A DNA stretch of 64,000 nucleotides from Owenia fusiformis (Eukaryota; Annelida; Polychaeta; Sabellida; Oweniidae), in contig CAIIXF020000002.1 of assembly GCA_903813345.2 (NCBI GenBank), positions 29,209,223 to 29,273,222 of the forward strand. The letters run 5' to 3'. The notes below the pieces were generated by a model. It searched no databases. It was not told the DNA's origin and saw only the letters and a list, made by a program, of their open reading frames with translations. Position numbers and translations under genes: made by a program. This document shows positions 1 to 11,139 of the stretch, piece by piece (positions within the stretch are counted from its first letter, which is position 1; every line of letters begins with the position of its first letter).

Positions 1-1425
1 TATAATACTTAGGGATATGATAAAATACATAGGGATATGGTTTATGGTATAATACATAGGGATATGATTTCTGGTATAATACATAGAGATATGATTTCTG
101 GTATAATACACAGGGATATGATTTATGGTATAATACATAGGGATATGATTTATGGTATAATACATAGGGATATGATTTATGGTATAATACTTAGGGATAT
201 GATAAAATACATAGGGATATGATTTCTGGTATAATACATAGGGATATGATTTCTGGTATAATACATATGGATATATGATTTCTGGTATAATACATAGGGA
301 TATATGATTTCTGGTATAATACATAGGGATATGATTTATGGTATAATACTTAGGGATATGATAAAATACATAAGGATATGATTTATGGTATAATACATAT
401 GGATATATGATTTCTGTTATAATACATATGGATATATGATTTCTGGTATAATACACAGGGATATGATTTATGGTATAATACATAGGGATATGATTTATGG
501 TATAATACATAGGGATATGATTTATGGTATAATACTTAGGGATATGATAAAATACATAGGGATATGATTTCTGGTATAATACATAGGGATATGATTTCTG
601 GTATAATACATATGGATATATGATTTCTGGTATAATACATAGGGATATATGATTTCTGGTATAATACATAGGGATATGATTTATGGTATAATACATAGGG
701 ATATATGATTTCTGGTATAATACATAGGGATATGATTTCTGGTATAATACATAGGGATATATGATTTATGGTATAATACATAGGGATATGATTTATGGTA
801 TAATACATAGGGATATGATTTATGGTATAATACATAGGGATATGATTTATGGTATAATACTTAGGGATATGATAAAATACATAGGGATATGATTTCTGGT
901 ATAATACATAGGGATATGATTTCTGGTATAATACATATGGATATATGATTTCTGGTATAATACATAGGGATATATGATTTCTGGTATAATACATAGGGAT
1001 ATGATTTATGGTATAATACATAGGGATATATGATTTCTGGTATAATACATAGGGATATATGATTTCTGGTATAATACATAGGGATATGATTTCTGGTATA
1101 AAACATATGGATATATGATTTCTGGTATAATACATAGGGATATATGATTTCTGGTATAATACATAGGGATATGATTTCTGGTATAATACATATGGATATA
1201 TGATTTAAGGTATAATACATAGGGATATGATTTATGGTATAATACATAGGGATATGATTTATGGTATAATACATAGGGATATGATTTCTGGTATAATACA
1301 TAGGGATATATGATTTCTGGTATAATACATAGGGATATGATTTATGGTATAATACATAGGGATATGATTTATGATATAATACATACAGATATGGTTTATG
1401 GTATAATAAATAGGGATTATTTGAG
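1..1425. repeat. 27-bp satellite-like tandem array, open at the left edge
   Basis: More than 50 copies of a unit close to GGGATATGATTTMTGGTATAATACATA, with 29-bp variants that carry an extra AT. A distinctive variant (ACTTAGGGATATGATAAAATACAT) recurs near 8, 189, 347, 534 and 869, hinting at a higher-order repeat. The unit length is a multiple of three, so long meaningless reading frames cross it on both strands. The array continues beyond the window and lies 3' of exon 10, probably within the same intron. Confidence 0.95.
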
Positions 1426-1541
1426 GTATGGATGGATGGATGGATTGATGGTGTTGATGGATTGAATGGATGGATGAATGGTTTGGATGAAATAGATGGA
1501 TGGAATGGATGAATGGAATGAATGGATAGAGTGGATGAGTT
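1426..1541. repeat. Degenerate TGGA microsatellite
   Basis: Imperfect ATGGATGGATGG-type run directly abutting the 27-bp array, with scattered GAATG and TTGATG variants. Confidence 0.85.
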
Positions 1542-2350
1542 GGCGCTTTCTAAGAGAAACAAAAATAACAATCATATAATCTATGCAGCATGCCCAGAAA
1601 ATAACCTTATGATTAGCTGAACAGACTGGACATTGCATTTTTTACCTTCATTGTTGTTGTAACATCGGCAGTTGGATTCAGATGAGCCCTATGGAGCTCC
1701 CTTTTACCAAATGTTTTATCCTAAAATAAATACAAAAATAAATTATACACCGCACATTTTGTTAGCTTTTGTCTCATTGTAGCTTTGAACAAGTGGGTAT
1801 AACAGATATGAACAAAATATTTTCTGAAATAACTGAAGACAAATATGCTTCTCACAAAGTACAATCTTAAAAAGCCAATTTCAGTCTCAGCATGTAACAC
1901 CCCTTTGTCGAATCCAGCTCCATAATTGTTTGTCGTTGGATCCAATATATAAATTATTTTTCCAAGTTAATTCCTTTGAACAGATATTAAGAGAGGATTG
2001 ATTTTATGTGTTAACATTTACTTTTGATGTTTATTTTCATATGTACAAAATTATTCATTCAACGGAAATATAAACATCACAAAAATTGTTAATTTCAATA
2101 AATACTATGCATTACAATACTAAAAATAAGGTTAGAATATTCATATTTACAATACATGTATGTAAATATGAAGCAAGAGAATTAAGAGTAAATTCAACCA
2201 TGTTCAAATATGAGAAGATTCAATCACAGATTCAAATTCGATCACAAAGGAAAAAAATATATTTATCCAACTATGCTGAAAAATTGAAACATTGGTTGGT
2301 TGAACTCACAGATGAGAGGAGATGAAGATAATGCAAGTTAATTCAGTCAA
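1542..2350. other. No feature seen
   Basis: AT-rich intron-like sequence; short open frames on both strands match nothing I recognise. Confidence 0.5.
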
Positions 2351-2455
2351 CTCTGATCAAGAGTGATTATCTGTGATCAAGGGAGATCATCTGTGATCAA
2401 GGGAGATCAACTGTGATCAAGGGAGATCAACTGTGATCAGATCAAGGGAGATCAA
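2351..2455. repeat. 20-bp minisatellite, about 5 copies
   Basis: Unit CTGTGATCAAGGGAGATCAA; the last copy carries an extra GATCA. Confidence 0.9.
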
Positions 2456-2486
2456 GTAAATCTAAACTACACTATAAACCATTAAA

Positions 2487-3020
2487 TAGTGATTAGATGA
2501 TTAGTAAACAATAATAAACTAAATAAAAGTGATTAGATTGTTAGTTGACACTCAACGTAATAACTATAAAAAGTGATTAGATTGTTAGTTGACACACTCA
2601 ACGTAACAACTATGTAAAAGTGATGGGTTTGTTAGTTCACACTCTCAACGTAATAAATTATGAAAAAGTGATAAGAATGTTAGTTGACACTCTATGTAAA
2701 AACCTATGAAAAATGATTAGATTGTTAGATGAAACACTCAAAATAATAACTATGTAAAAGTGATTAGAATGTTAGTTGACACACTCAACGTAATAACTAT
2801 GAAAAGTGATTAGATTGTTAGTTCACACACTTAACGTAATAAATTAGGTAAAAGTGATTATATTGTTAGTTGACACACTCAACATAATAACTATGAAAAG
2901 TGATTAGATTGTTAGTTCACACACTTAACGTAATAAATTAGGTAAAAGTGATTAGATTGTTAGTTCACACACTCAACGTAATAACTATGAAAAGTGATTA
3001 GATTGTTAGTTGACACACTC
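2487..3020. repeat. Roughly 46-52-bp minisatellite, about 10 copies
   Basis: Repeated block of GTGATTAGATTGTTAGTTGA, then CACACTCAACGTAATAACTA, with small length variants. Two neighbouring variants (AACTATGAAAA and AAATTAGGTAAAA) alternate, so two-unit blocks have been duplicated. Confidence 0.9.
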
Positions 3021-3226
3021 AATTCTTCACCTGGTCTGAGTGGCATCCACTGCTCTATTAAAGCAAGCAACATGCTGGCACAATGCTTCACAAGCTAAAT
3101 ATTAAAAAGCATATACATTATAATCTTTAGGCATTATTACAAGCATTGTAGCATCTCAGATATCTTGTGGCCATCCGATTCCCCAGGTGACCCTCCCCCA
3201 TGTGAAATGTGTTGAAATGTCATAAC

Positions 3227-3578
3227 CATGGCTTAAAGCAACAAATTTCAAATTTCCTGAAAATTGAATTGCGACGTGGACCAAGCAAACGTTGGGTTCT
3301 GGCAGGTCCTCCCTCCAAGAAATTTTGGAAAAATGAGATTTGAATAAGTGCTTTTAGAGTAATGTAGAGGTAGACCCATAACATATACTTTCAAATGTGG
3401 AGGAAAAAGTATTTTTCATAGGAAAAAATTTAACAAATATGACTTTAATTTTGAAACCCATGCTTGACCCCTACTCCCCCTTAGAAATACATCCAGATTT
3501 GTATTGAACTTAATGGGGTCAGATTTTGGTCAATTTTTTCCTGAAATTCCCTGAAATTCCTGAAGACTTTAAGCCATG
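3227..3578. mobile_element. MITE with CATGGCTTAAAG inverted ends
   Basis: A perfect 12-bp terminal inverted repeat, CATGGCTTAAAG ... CTTTAAGCCATG, flanked on both sides by the direct repeat CATAAC, read as a 6-bp target duplication. Non-coding, 352 bp. Confidence 0.75.
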
Positions 3579-3607
3579 CATAACATGATTATCAACTACT
3601 AGGTAGA

Positions 3608-3901
3608 AGATGTAGTCCACATAGTATGCATCCTCCTAAGCAGGTGTCCAGAATCCGTACCTCCTTCTTCCCCCTGCTATAACCAATTTGGACGCGCCCG
3701 ATTTAACTGAATCACATGATCCAAAAATGCGCAATGACTTGATTTCTGTGGCAGTGTTGCGGCAGCCAATCAGATTGCGAGTTCTTAATCGGGGAAATGC
3801 TAACTGCTTATCGCAGGGGGTAAAAAAAAAGAATATGTTCTGGATTTTGAAACCCTGTGATCGGAGGATGCATAGTATGGAGATCTTTAGAGGCTACATC
3901 T
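3608..3901. mobile_element. MITE with AGATGTAG / CATAGTATGCATCCTCC inverted ends
   Basis: Outer AGATGTAG ... CTACATCT and inner CATAGTATGCATCCTCC ... GGAGGATGCATAGTATG face each other. The core (CAGCCAATCAGATTGCGAG to CTGTGATCGGAGGATG) has a diverged second copy at 34485-34615, showing it is a dispersed family. Confidence 0.7.
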
Positions 3902-4513
3902 AATGATTTTTCTCTCTGAAATCAAACTCTTCAATATGGTAAACAATGAAAAGACCTTATCATAATATTGACACTAAATTAAAAAATCTGAAACCAAACT
4001 TTTTTTTATAAATATTGGCAGAATAAAAAAGGAAACTCAAACAAAAAGTGGTCAAATATTTTTTATAAAATAGGATGGCCAATAGCAAGACATCTGTTCA
4101 ATAGCAGCTGAAGCTAATTGTCATTTCGTGCATGCAATATCAAATAACTGGAATAAATCGTGGTATTAATTAATGTGAAATATCTAAAAAGTGAAAATGT
4201 ACAATGCATGAAATTTCACCTGTCTAAGTGAACACTTGTTTCTAATGGCAATGTGAAAACAATAAGCAACAATTATCACATAATTATCAATAAGAAACAA
4301 AACATTTACAAACGAATCATTGAAAGCCAAAAATTAATAAATATCTGACTGGGCCTAATATTTTAAAAAATTGGAGAATTTTTAGAAAAAGGAAAATATA
4401 AAGGCCTGAAAAGGGTCCCTTTATAATATTACGAGTCTCCATTTGTGACTGATATGTAAAGACCCTTTTGGCAACTGAAGAGAACTCTCTAACAAGAACA
4501 CAAATGTGTACAA

Positions 4514-5996
4514 TATGTCCCCACCTATGGGTGATCCCGTCAAATGGTTATCCTAAAAATGAGTAGGCAAGACTTTACCGACATAATTTGAGGACGGAGA
4601 ATCCAAAATGGCCACCTTAAAATTTACCAAGAATGCCAAAAAAGTTAGTCAGTTCTAGATTTTCATACTAAGAACCACCCCTGAAAATTTGAAATTGATC
4701 CGTCACACAGTTAACCAGAAAACATGTAAACAAGACTTTACAGACAAGATTTGAGGACAGAAAATCCAAAATGGCTGCCTTGACATTTATCCAGAATGCC
4801 AAAAACTAATCTGTTGTAGATTTTAATACTAAGAATCATCCCTGAAAATTTGAAATTGATCTACCAAACAGTTCACCTGGAAATGTGTAGACAAGACTTA
4901 ACAGACGAGATTTTAGGACAGAAAATCCAAAATGGCTGCCTTGACATTTACCCAGAATGCCCAAAAACTAATAAGTTCTAGATTTTCATACTAAGAATCA
5001 TCCCTGAAAATTTGAAATTGATCTACCAAACGGTTCACCTAAAAACGCGTAGACAAGACTTTACGGGCAAGATTTTAAGACGGAAAATCCAAAATGGCTG
5101 CCTTGACATTTATCCAGAATGCCAAAAAACTAATCAGATCTAGATTTTCATACTGAGAAACATCCCTGAAAATTTGAAATTGATCTACCAAACGGTTCAC
5201 CTGAAAATGCGTAGACAAGACTTTACATACAAGATTTTAGGACGGAAAATCCAAAATGGCTGCCTTGACATTTACCCAGAATGCCCAAAAACTAATCAGA
5301 TCTAGATTCTCATACTAAGAATCATCCCTGAAAATTTGAAATTGATCTACCAAACGGTTCATCTGAAAACGTGTAGACAAGACTTTACAGACAAGATTTT
5401 AGGACGGAAAAATCCAAAATGGCCGACAATAAAAAAGTGATTATGAGTTTTTGCTGAAATCTTTTTACAAAATTATCACATATAACTACTGTTAACAATA
5501 ACATAGGCTTTTACAACAAAGTACACCTGAAATTATTTATAAAGCTACTAAAAAGTTAAAGTATGAAAACTGAAAAACACCATTCAATATGATACAAAGT
5601 ATTATCGTGCGCTAACTTTTCTTAAAACATTCAAAATGGCTGACATGACTGAGCTAACAGGTCCAAAACCTAATCAGATCTAGAATGAAGTGAGCTGAAC
5701 AAGATGTTAAAGTTTTAAAAGCAACGGTGATGCCGTTTTTCTTAAAGTTTGCAGACAAGGATTTTAGCATTTGACTTCAAAATGGCCGACAGGAAGTAGG
5801 TATCGAGTTAATTTTTTTTCATCCACATCTGTATGCACTCATAAGTTATCCCTGAAAATTTGAAGGTGATATCTGTAGCGGTTTTGGAGAAAACTGCCGG
5901 ACGTACGGACGGACAGACAGACGGACAGACAGACGGACGGACAGACGGACGCGCCTAGGCCGACAATATGGCCCCACACTATGTGGTGGGGACATA
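4514..5996. mobile_element. Non-autonomous DNA transposon with TATGTCCCCACC ends
   Basis: Starts TATGTCCCCACC and ends GGTGGGGACATA. The interior holds a ~162-bp tandem array and, near the right end, a GACGGACAGACAGACGGACG stretch followed by a palindrome around GGCCCCACACTATGTGG. The TATGTC(A/C)CCACC end is shared with four short MITEs in this window (6153, 36625, 37443, 42338). No coding capacity seen. Confidence 0.7.
4563..5410. repeat. ~162-bp tandem repeat, 5-6 copies, inside the transposon
   Basis: Copies start at GTAGACAAGACTTTAC-like sites near 4563, 4726, 4887, 5049, 5211 and 5373. Each holds AATCCAAAATGGCTGCC and CCTGAAAATTTGAAATTGAT. Confidence 0.9.
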
Positions 5997-6152
5997 AAAA
6001 TGGAGGTATTTTCAGAACCAAGTGTTCATAATATGTAATTTAAGGATTGCATCAATGTTCCCATATACTGTAGTTTCCAACATCCTCTTTCTACATATAA
6101 AGAAAACAGTTTCTTATCAGGGACAATCAATATACAAGGCAATAACATGCAA

Positions 6153-6266
6153 AATGTCACAACATGCCATTTGTTACAGAAACAGAACAATCTGAATGCC
6201 AAACACCTTCCACAAAAATGTTAGAGACTATAACAAAATGTCAGCACTTCTGGTGGTGGTGACGTA
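6153..6266. mobile_element. Short MITE of the ATGTCACCACC family
   Basis: About 115 bp, from AATGTCACAAC to GTGGTGACGT. It shares its interior (CCATTTGTTACAGA, CCAAACAC, CCACAAAAA, TTAGAGACTATAACA) with the copies at 36625, 37443 and 42338. Confidence 0.75.
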
Positions 6267-6871
6267 ATAAATGAACACCCGCAAGCATAATCTATTTCAA
6301 TTAATTGAAGAGTTTAAAAGTCTGTTACCTTTTATTACCAAAAAATCAATTTTCAAAAAGAATTGATTTTTGAAATCCTGGTTGGTTGGATCAATTTGAA
6401 ATGCTATTGATTACATTTGTGCATGTATTTTATCAATATATTGCCTTGGTCCCCAGAATCATTATAATACAAAATTATAATCAAAATCAATTTCAGGCAT
6501 TTCCTTGAAAGTACACTCTACACATGCCAAATTATCTTTTTCACTCTATCTTCTACTTTAACCTGCATCTAATTTTCAAACTAATAAATCCAATCATCAG
6601 GATTCATAACATGCATCGTCAATGTACAATTCATGTTAAATGTGATATCAAATCTATACATATGTAGATCTGATTCTGCCTTTAAGCAAACATTGAAAGA
6701 AAATGGCTAATGTAAGGGATGGAGTGGTACAATAACATTAAAGATATTGATCATGTAACAGATATCTCAAATATCGAAAAAGCTCATTATGCAAATACAT
6801 CTATAAAAGCATTAGCAAATACATCCAAGGCTTTCATGCAAGTATATATAGGTGAAAAAAGATATATTTAC
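6267..6871. other. Intron after exon 10, no feature seen
   Basis: AT-rich; no exon of the missing MGAT4 C-terminal region could be recognised. Confidence 0.5.
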
Positions 6872-6979
6872 TTTTAATTTTTGTACTTTTCCTTTTAATG
6901 ATGAATGTAGACCTATATGTTGATATAATGATGGCTTGTATGTTCGTTTGATTTCACTCTTCATTCGTGCACAATGTTT
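6872..6979 (-). CDS. MGAT4: MGAT4 exon 10: [13 protein letters not shown] block, last exon seen
   Basis: Encodes about residues 355-390. It reads [19 protein letters not shown], then [17 protein letters not shown], matching [22 protein letters not shown] of vertebrate MGAT4A. The acceptor is TTTTCAG|AAAC and the donor TTAAAA|GTAAAT in phase 0, so translation continues into an exon not found here. The next expected motif (a GEDFFW-like block) is absent from both strands of 1-6871 as far as I can read. Confidence 0.96.
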
Positions 6980-7373
6980 CTGAAAATAACAAATCAATTT
7001 AATGCACCAACTATAAGGCATAGAAGGCTTGTATAATAGTCGATTATTAGAGAATTAAATTTCATCCCAATATTCAGGTACCCTATTACTACATGTCAGA
7101 TTCCTAACCCTCAAGTGAAGGGTCTTCGGCAGACCTTTGAATTGTTTTTAACACACAAAAAGTAAATACGTATCCTGCCTATATATAGCCATGACTATAT
7201 ATGGTAAATTAAATTGGTTCTATATGTTTCAAAGATGTTTCATATAATGTATATCACAATGTATCTTGTGTATGTAAACTAGGGGAACCTGTATTAGAGA
7301 GTATCCTACTGATCTAAATGTATATATTAAACTACATGTAAATCTTTTTATGCTGTACATATAATGCCATATG

Positions 7374-7584
7374 ACTGTAGATTGGGCTAATTTGGCGCCC
7401 GCTTTAATTTGGCGAATTTGGCGAAATTGAAAATTTAAATCTTCGCCAAAATTTAGAATGAATTCCGGGAATTATCTAGGGTATTTCATCCAGTGTATTT
7501 AGGTCACTTCCGGTTTAGTTTTTTCCAAAAATATGAAAATATATGAAAAACTGGCAAAATCGCCAAATTAACCCAATCTACAGT
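7374..7584. mobile_element. MITE next to the exon 9 donor
   Basis: Inverted ends ACTGTAGATTGGGCTAATTT ... AAATTAACCCAATCTACAGT with an internal TTTGGCGAATTTGGCG repeat. A relative with TTTGGCA motifs and CTGT/ACAG ends lies at 17931-18131. The element occupies nearly all of the proximal intron after exon 9. Confidence 0.8.
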
Positions 7585-7601
7585 ACACGTATGCCACTTA
7601 C

Positions 7602-7732
7602 AGCATCTCGTTCAGGGCTACACGCTTTAACCCAGAGCATGTGGTCCAGTAACCAATCAATTGGTTTGTCCTTGTAAAACATCAGGAAAAACTCAACCAC
7701 CATGGAGAGGTCACTTGATTTGAATAATTTTC
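7602..7732 (-). CDS. MGAT4: MGAT4 exon 9: [18 protein letters not shown] block
   Basis: Encodes about residues 311-354. [19 protein letters not shown] is nearly identical to the vertebrate segment [19 protein letters not shown], and [11 protein letters not shown] follows. The acceptor is TTTTTTCAG|GAAAA and the donor GCT|GTAAGT (phase 0). A MITE (7374-7584) begins about 11 bases past the donor hexamer in the transcribed direction. Confidence 0.97.
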
Positions 7733-8361
7733 CTGAAAAAAGGAAAATAAGATGGCTACATATAAATGAATGACAAGATATTTATGCTGATTAACGTAAG
7801 TACAGGTATATTTGTATTTTCTAACATTGCATATCTTCAGAAATCCCTTTTTCAGAATCTCCGACACAAAAAAATGTTTCGATTATTTAAGAATAATGTC
7901 AGACACATATCCCTTAAGCTCATTCAAATTTGCTTGGTGGAGCTAATTTGGAATAAATCATTTTCACCTCAGAAAGTAAATACAACCTTTTGTTACTACT
8001 TTTCTGCAAAATGTGTGTTCTATGAAGTAGTTGGGAGCTTAAGTATATCTTAAAGATGCAGTGTGTCTTAGGTTTGTCCCCAGACAATCAATGATGTCCC
8101 ACTGCTTATTCGAAAATCAAAAAATGAGAGCATTTTTATCAGAATATATGGATCGCCCCTTGTATCTTTCATACCTTAGAATAGATATATCTTGAGAACA
8201 ACTTATGGGCACTGTATTGCCAATGTAATGAGAAAATCAACAGAATAATCACCTGTCAGAATTATACACAATTTGAGCTTCGTAAAAGAAAATTTGTATT
8301 GAAATTGATGTGCAAATTGCAAATTACAATTTAGGGTGTTTAAAACACAAGTGTCACATAC

Positions 8362-8476
8362 CTATAAATCCTAAGTTAGAGTATTCTAGTATTAGCCATT
8401 CGTCTGTTTTTTGATTTAAAGCAAAGTTTTTCATAGTTGTAAAATAGCCTGGCTTAGTGACGACATCATCTTCAAG
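8362..8476 (-). CDS. MGAT4: MGAT4 exon 8: acidic EDD motif
   Basis: Encodes about residues 273-310. It opens with [20 protein letters not shown], aligned to [20 protein letters not shown] in vertebrates. The EDD at residues 274-276 is the DxD-like acidic motif expected to coordinate the metal and UDP-GlcNAc, so the catalytic site looks intact. The block [13 protein letters not shown] follows. The acceptor is TTACAG|CTTG and the donor ATAG|GTATGT (phase 1). Confidence 0.96.
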
Positions 8477-8555
8477 CTGTAATATAAGAATAAGAAATAT
8501 AGAAGAACATTAAAACATGCTTGATTAGAGGATAAAGCATTTTAGTTCCTTTGGT

Positions 8556-9110
8556 GACCATTTTTCAAAATGGCCACCTACAAGCCAAAGTGTTATAAGA
8601 CAGTGTGCCATGCTTATGAGTTTTCACATATCAAATATAACCAAAATTGCTCTACTTCTTGTTGAGTTAACACAGTTAAAAATGGCGGCCATTTTTCAAA
8701 ATGGCTGCTTTATAGACAAAATGTTACAAGACAGTGTGCAATGCACAGTATTTGCATATAAAATATTAACAAAATCGCTCTACTTCTTTTCCAGTCACAG
8801 CAATAAAACATAAAATAGTTGTGAAACAGCCCCCCCCCTCAAGATGGCCACCATGTTTTTTTTTAAATATTTAGATTTTCAACTCAGTCAATATCCAATA
8901 TAATTTTTGGCATCTAAAATATATTAATATTACAGTTTTATATGTTGTACCTAAAATACTGTAAAATTGACACTAAAATGGTGGCCATTTTGAAACTGAT
9001 GACCATTTTGAAAAATGAAAAACTCCAATAGGGCATATATGTATAAAATTGGTCTAATGATATTTGCCCGGACAGACGTACATACATATGGACGGACTGG
9101 GCCATTCTTT
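8556..9110. mobile_element. Degenerate dispersed repeat with TTTTCAAAATGGCCACC motifs
   Basis: Repeated TTTTCAAAATGGC(C/T)... and GACAGTGTGCCATGCTTATG, then a GGACAGACGTACATACATATGGACGG stretch, resembling the right-end region of the 4514 element. A second copy is split at 40495-41470. Confidence 0.6.
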
Positions 9111-9356
9111 ATATGCCCCAAAATGTTGTTTGATGGGATAAATATATCAACAGTATATTTGGTCAACAGGGTGCAAAATATCCAGTCAAAATATCTCAAT
9201 GTCTTACAGATTTTCAACAGGATGGGTGGCATGTACTTTTCAAATATTTAACAAGAATGCAGTTCTCAATTAATCGAATGCTTTGGAGATCACTGAAAAA
9301 GCTGGCTCTCTCCGTCTCAATGTTTGATTCTCACTTTAATTGTATAATATTTTTAA

Positions 9357-9595
9357 TTATCCTACACTTAGTGTACTAAATGTATAATAACATTAAAAAA
9401 TAAATTTGATATTTATTGGCAAAATGAATATCCAGAGGATATCGTGACGATATACTCTGGAAAACCCAATATGCGAAGGATATTGTGACGATATACTCCG
9501 CTTGTTGATTTCCCGCCAAGTTGACTCTATTTGGCATGGAATTCATTTTGCAATGATATTATACATTTAGTACACTCCTTGTAAGTGTAGGATAA
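9357..9595. mobile_element. MITE with TTATCCTACACTTA ends and TAA target duplication
   Basis: Ends TTATCCTACACTTA and GTGTAGGATAA, plus inverted GTGTACTAAATGTATAATA; flanked by TAA at 9354-9356 and 9596-9598. The 3-bp TWA-type duplication is what PIF/Harbinger elements produce. The core contains two copies of GGATAT(C/T)GTGACGATATACTC. Confidence 0.75.
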
Positions 9596-9610
9596 TAAGA
9601 ACATCCTATA

Positions 9611-9689
9611 AATAACATCTACCTGTACATAATAGGTAGCTTTACTTTGAAAATAACACTTACCTGTACATAATATGTAGCTTTACTTT
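9611..9689 (-). repeat. 41-bp duplication of the exon 7 end and donor
   Basis: 9652-9689 (real exon end and donor) and 9611-9648 (copy) agree at all but a few bases. The copy reads TATTATGTACAG|GTAGAT on the minus strand, a usable but weaker donor than GTAAGT. Use of the copy would add 41 nt and shift the frame. Confidence 0.85.
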
Positions 9690-9739
9690 TAGCATATAGC
9701 ATCAGAAAAGAATAATCTAAGTTTTGTTTTGTTCGCCAC
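9664..9739 (-). CDS. MGAT4: MGAT4 exon 7: RTKQNLDY block
   Basis: Encodes about residues 247-272. [16 protein letters not shown] matches [16 protein letters not shown] of vertebrate MGAT4A, one of the strongest family signatures. The acceptor is GATTCAG|GTGG and the donor GTACAG|GTAAGT. The last ~26 bases of the exon, plus its donor, are duplicated 41 bp further into the intron (9611-9648). Confidence 0.96.
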
Positions 9740-9983
9740 CTGAATCAAAATATATGAAGAACTTAAGTAAAATATCAGTTCAATAGATGAAATGAAATAT
9801 TTAAAAGTTATTTTGCTTTTGTGAGTTCTCTTACAATAACTAATACAGATATATCAGATATGTACAACCTTGATTGTGAAATAAGATCAAATAACTCAAA
9901 TGTGTTTCCAGTAGTATATTACATGTTATTTATTAACGTATACATAATATTCATGAAATAAATGTTTAATGAACTAAACTTAC

Positions 9984-10097
9984 TTGACTCTATCTATAGG
10001 GTCACCAAACGTTTCCTTGAGATTTTTAAATGATGGGTAAAAAATTTTAGGGGGAGATATTACTTCAAGAAGGCCAGATCTTACAGCATCGGGAAAC
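9984..10097 (-). CDS. MGAT4: MGAT4 exon 6: SGLLEVISPP block
   Basis: Encodes about residues 209-246. SGLLEVISPP, FYPSFKNLKETFGD and the following DRV match the conserved SGLVEVISPP, YYPDLTNLKETFGD and ERV of vertebrate enzymes. The acceptor is TTTTCAG|GTTTCC and the donor GTCAA|GTAAGT (phase 2). This is the first of five exons packed into 3.2 kb; the intron to exon 7 is only 244 bp. Confidence 0.96.
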
Positions 10098-10299
10098 CTG
10101 AAAATATATATATATCATTTTGGATCACTTGTGTTACCAAGTTAAGCATGTATGTTCGATGGACTCATAAAGATGGCGCAAGTGTTCTGCTCTTCACTTC
10201 GTGTAAATTTTTGTGCAAATGTGGATCTAATAAAATTTCAAATACTTTACAAATCTGCTTCAAATTCCGACTGGTTTTGGACTTCAAACAGAATAGACT

Positions 10300-10723
10300 A
10301 GATGCGAGTAGAAATAATCTTGATTTATGTCATTAAATGTTCAAAATTCAGTCAAAGTGATGTCATATTTTAAATCTGCATGTAAAAGTACATCTAGAAA
10401 TATGGTTTCAAAAATTGTTTATCAACTTTGAAAATTTAATTTTTTTGAAAATGTGACTTCTTGTTCGGGTTGATTCCCCATACACCCCATGTTACAAAAC
10501 CACAAAAAAATGAATCATCTTTTCTTGTATTGGACAGATAACATTTTCTTTTACTGGACGTACTTCAATTTACACAACTATTAGATACACAAGGGTTATG
10601 TGAAAATTGAACCACGCAAATAGATGTAATTTAAGTTAAAGGGAACTTTCTACTATACCCGCCATGCTATATGACCCGAACGAGCCACCTGGTGGTGAAT
10701 CTGGTAACTACCTACTCGCATCT
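10300..10723. mobile_element. MITE with AGATGCGAGTAG ends
   Basis: Perfect 12-bp inverted ends AGATGCGAGTAG ... CTACTCGCATCT. A diverged copy lies at 29731-29988 and shares GGGAACTTTCTA, GCCATG(C/T)TAT and CCTGGTGGTGAA. Confidence 0.75.
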
Positions 10724-11139
10724 GCGTTATTAAATATTAAATTAAATATGACAGTTGGTTTTTTTTTTGCTATAAGGAAAGCATCCGAGTCACAAATAAA
10801 TTATACAATTTTCTTGGTATTTTAAAGAAAACTTGCTTGCTTCCCAAAGATTGGCAAATCGTTAATCAATATACTGTCACAGATAAAATAACAATTTCAT
10901 TACAATTTGTACCAACAATATACTGATAATGTAAACAAAAGTTAATGTAGTGTTATGTCGCTTTTTGATCTAAAAATGATAAATCATCATTCATCATTTA
11001 GGTTAGGTTACCCTGATCATTCAATAATTCGAATTTTCTATTAAAATAAAGTGAACACATTTATTTGAAACAATATCGTGTATGAAATATAAATATGCAA
11101 GTTCCACAACGGCAATATAAATTTAATTTAATTGTTACT

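Noticed and set aside
536-1571. Long open frames across the left array on the minus strand
   Set aside because: They exist only because the unit is 27 bp (nine codons); the peptides are repeat translations with no domain.
1721-1945. Minus-strand frame with YGAGFDKGVLHAETEIGF as a possible MGAT4 C-terminal exon
   Set aside because: Only loose resemblance to the family's GKFENGVAEG region, and no convincing acceptor or donor in the right phase.
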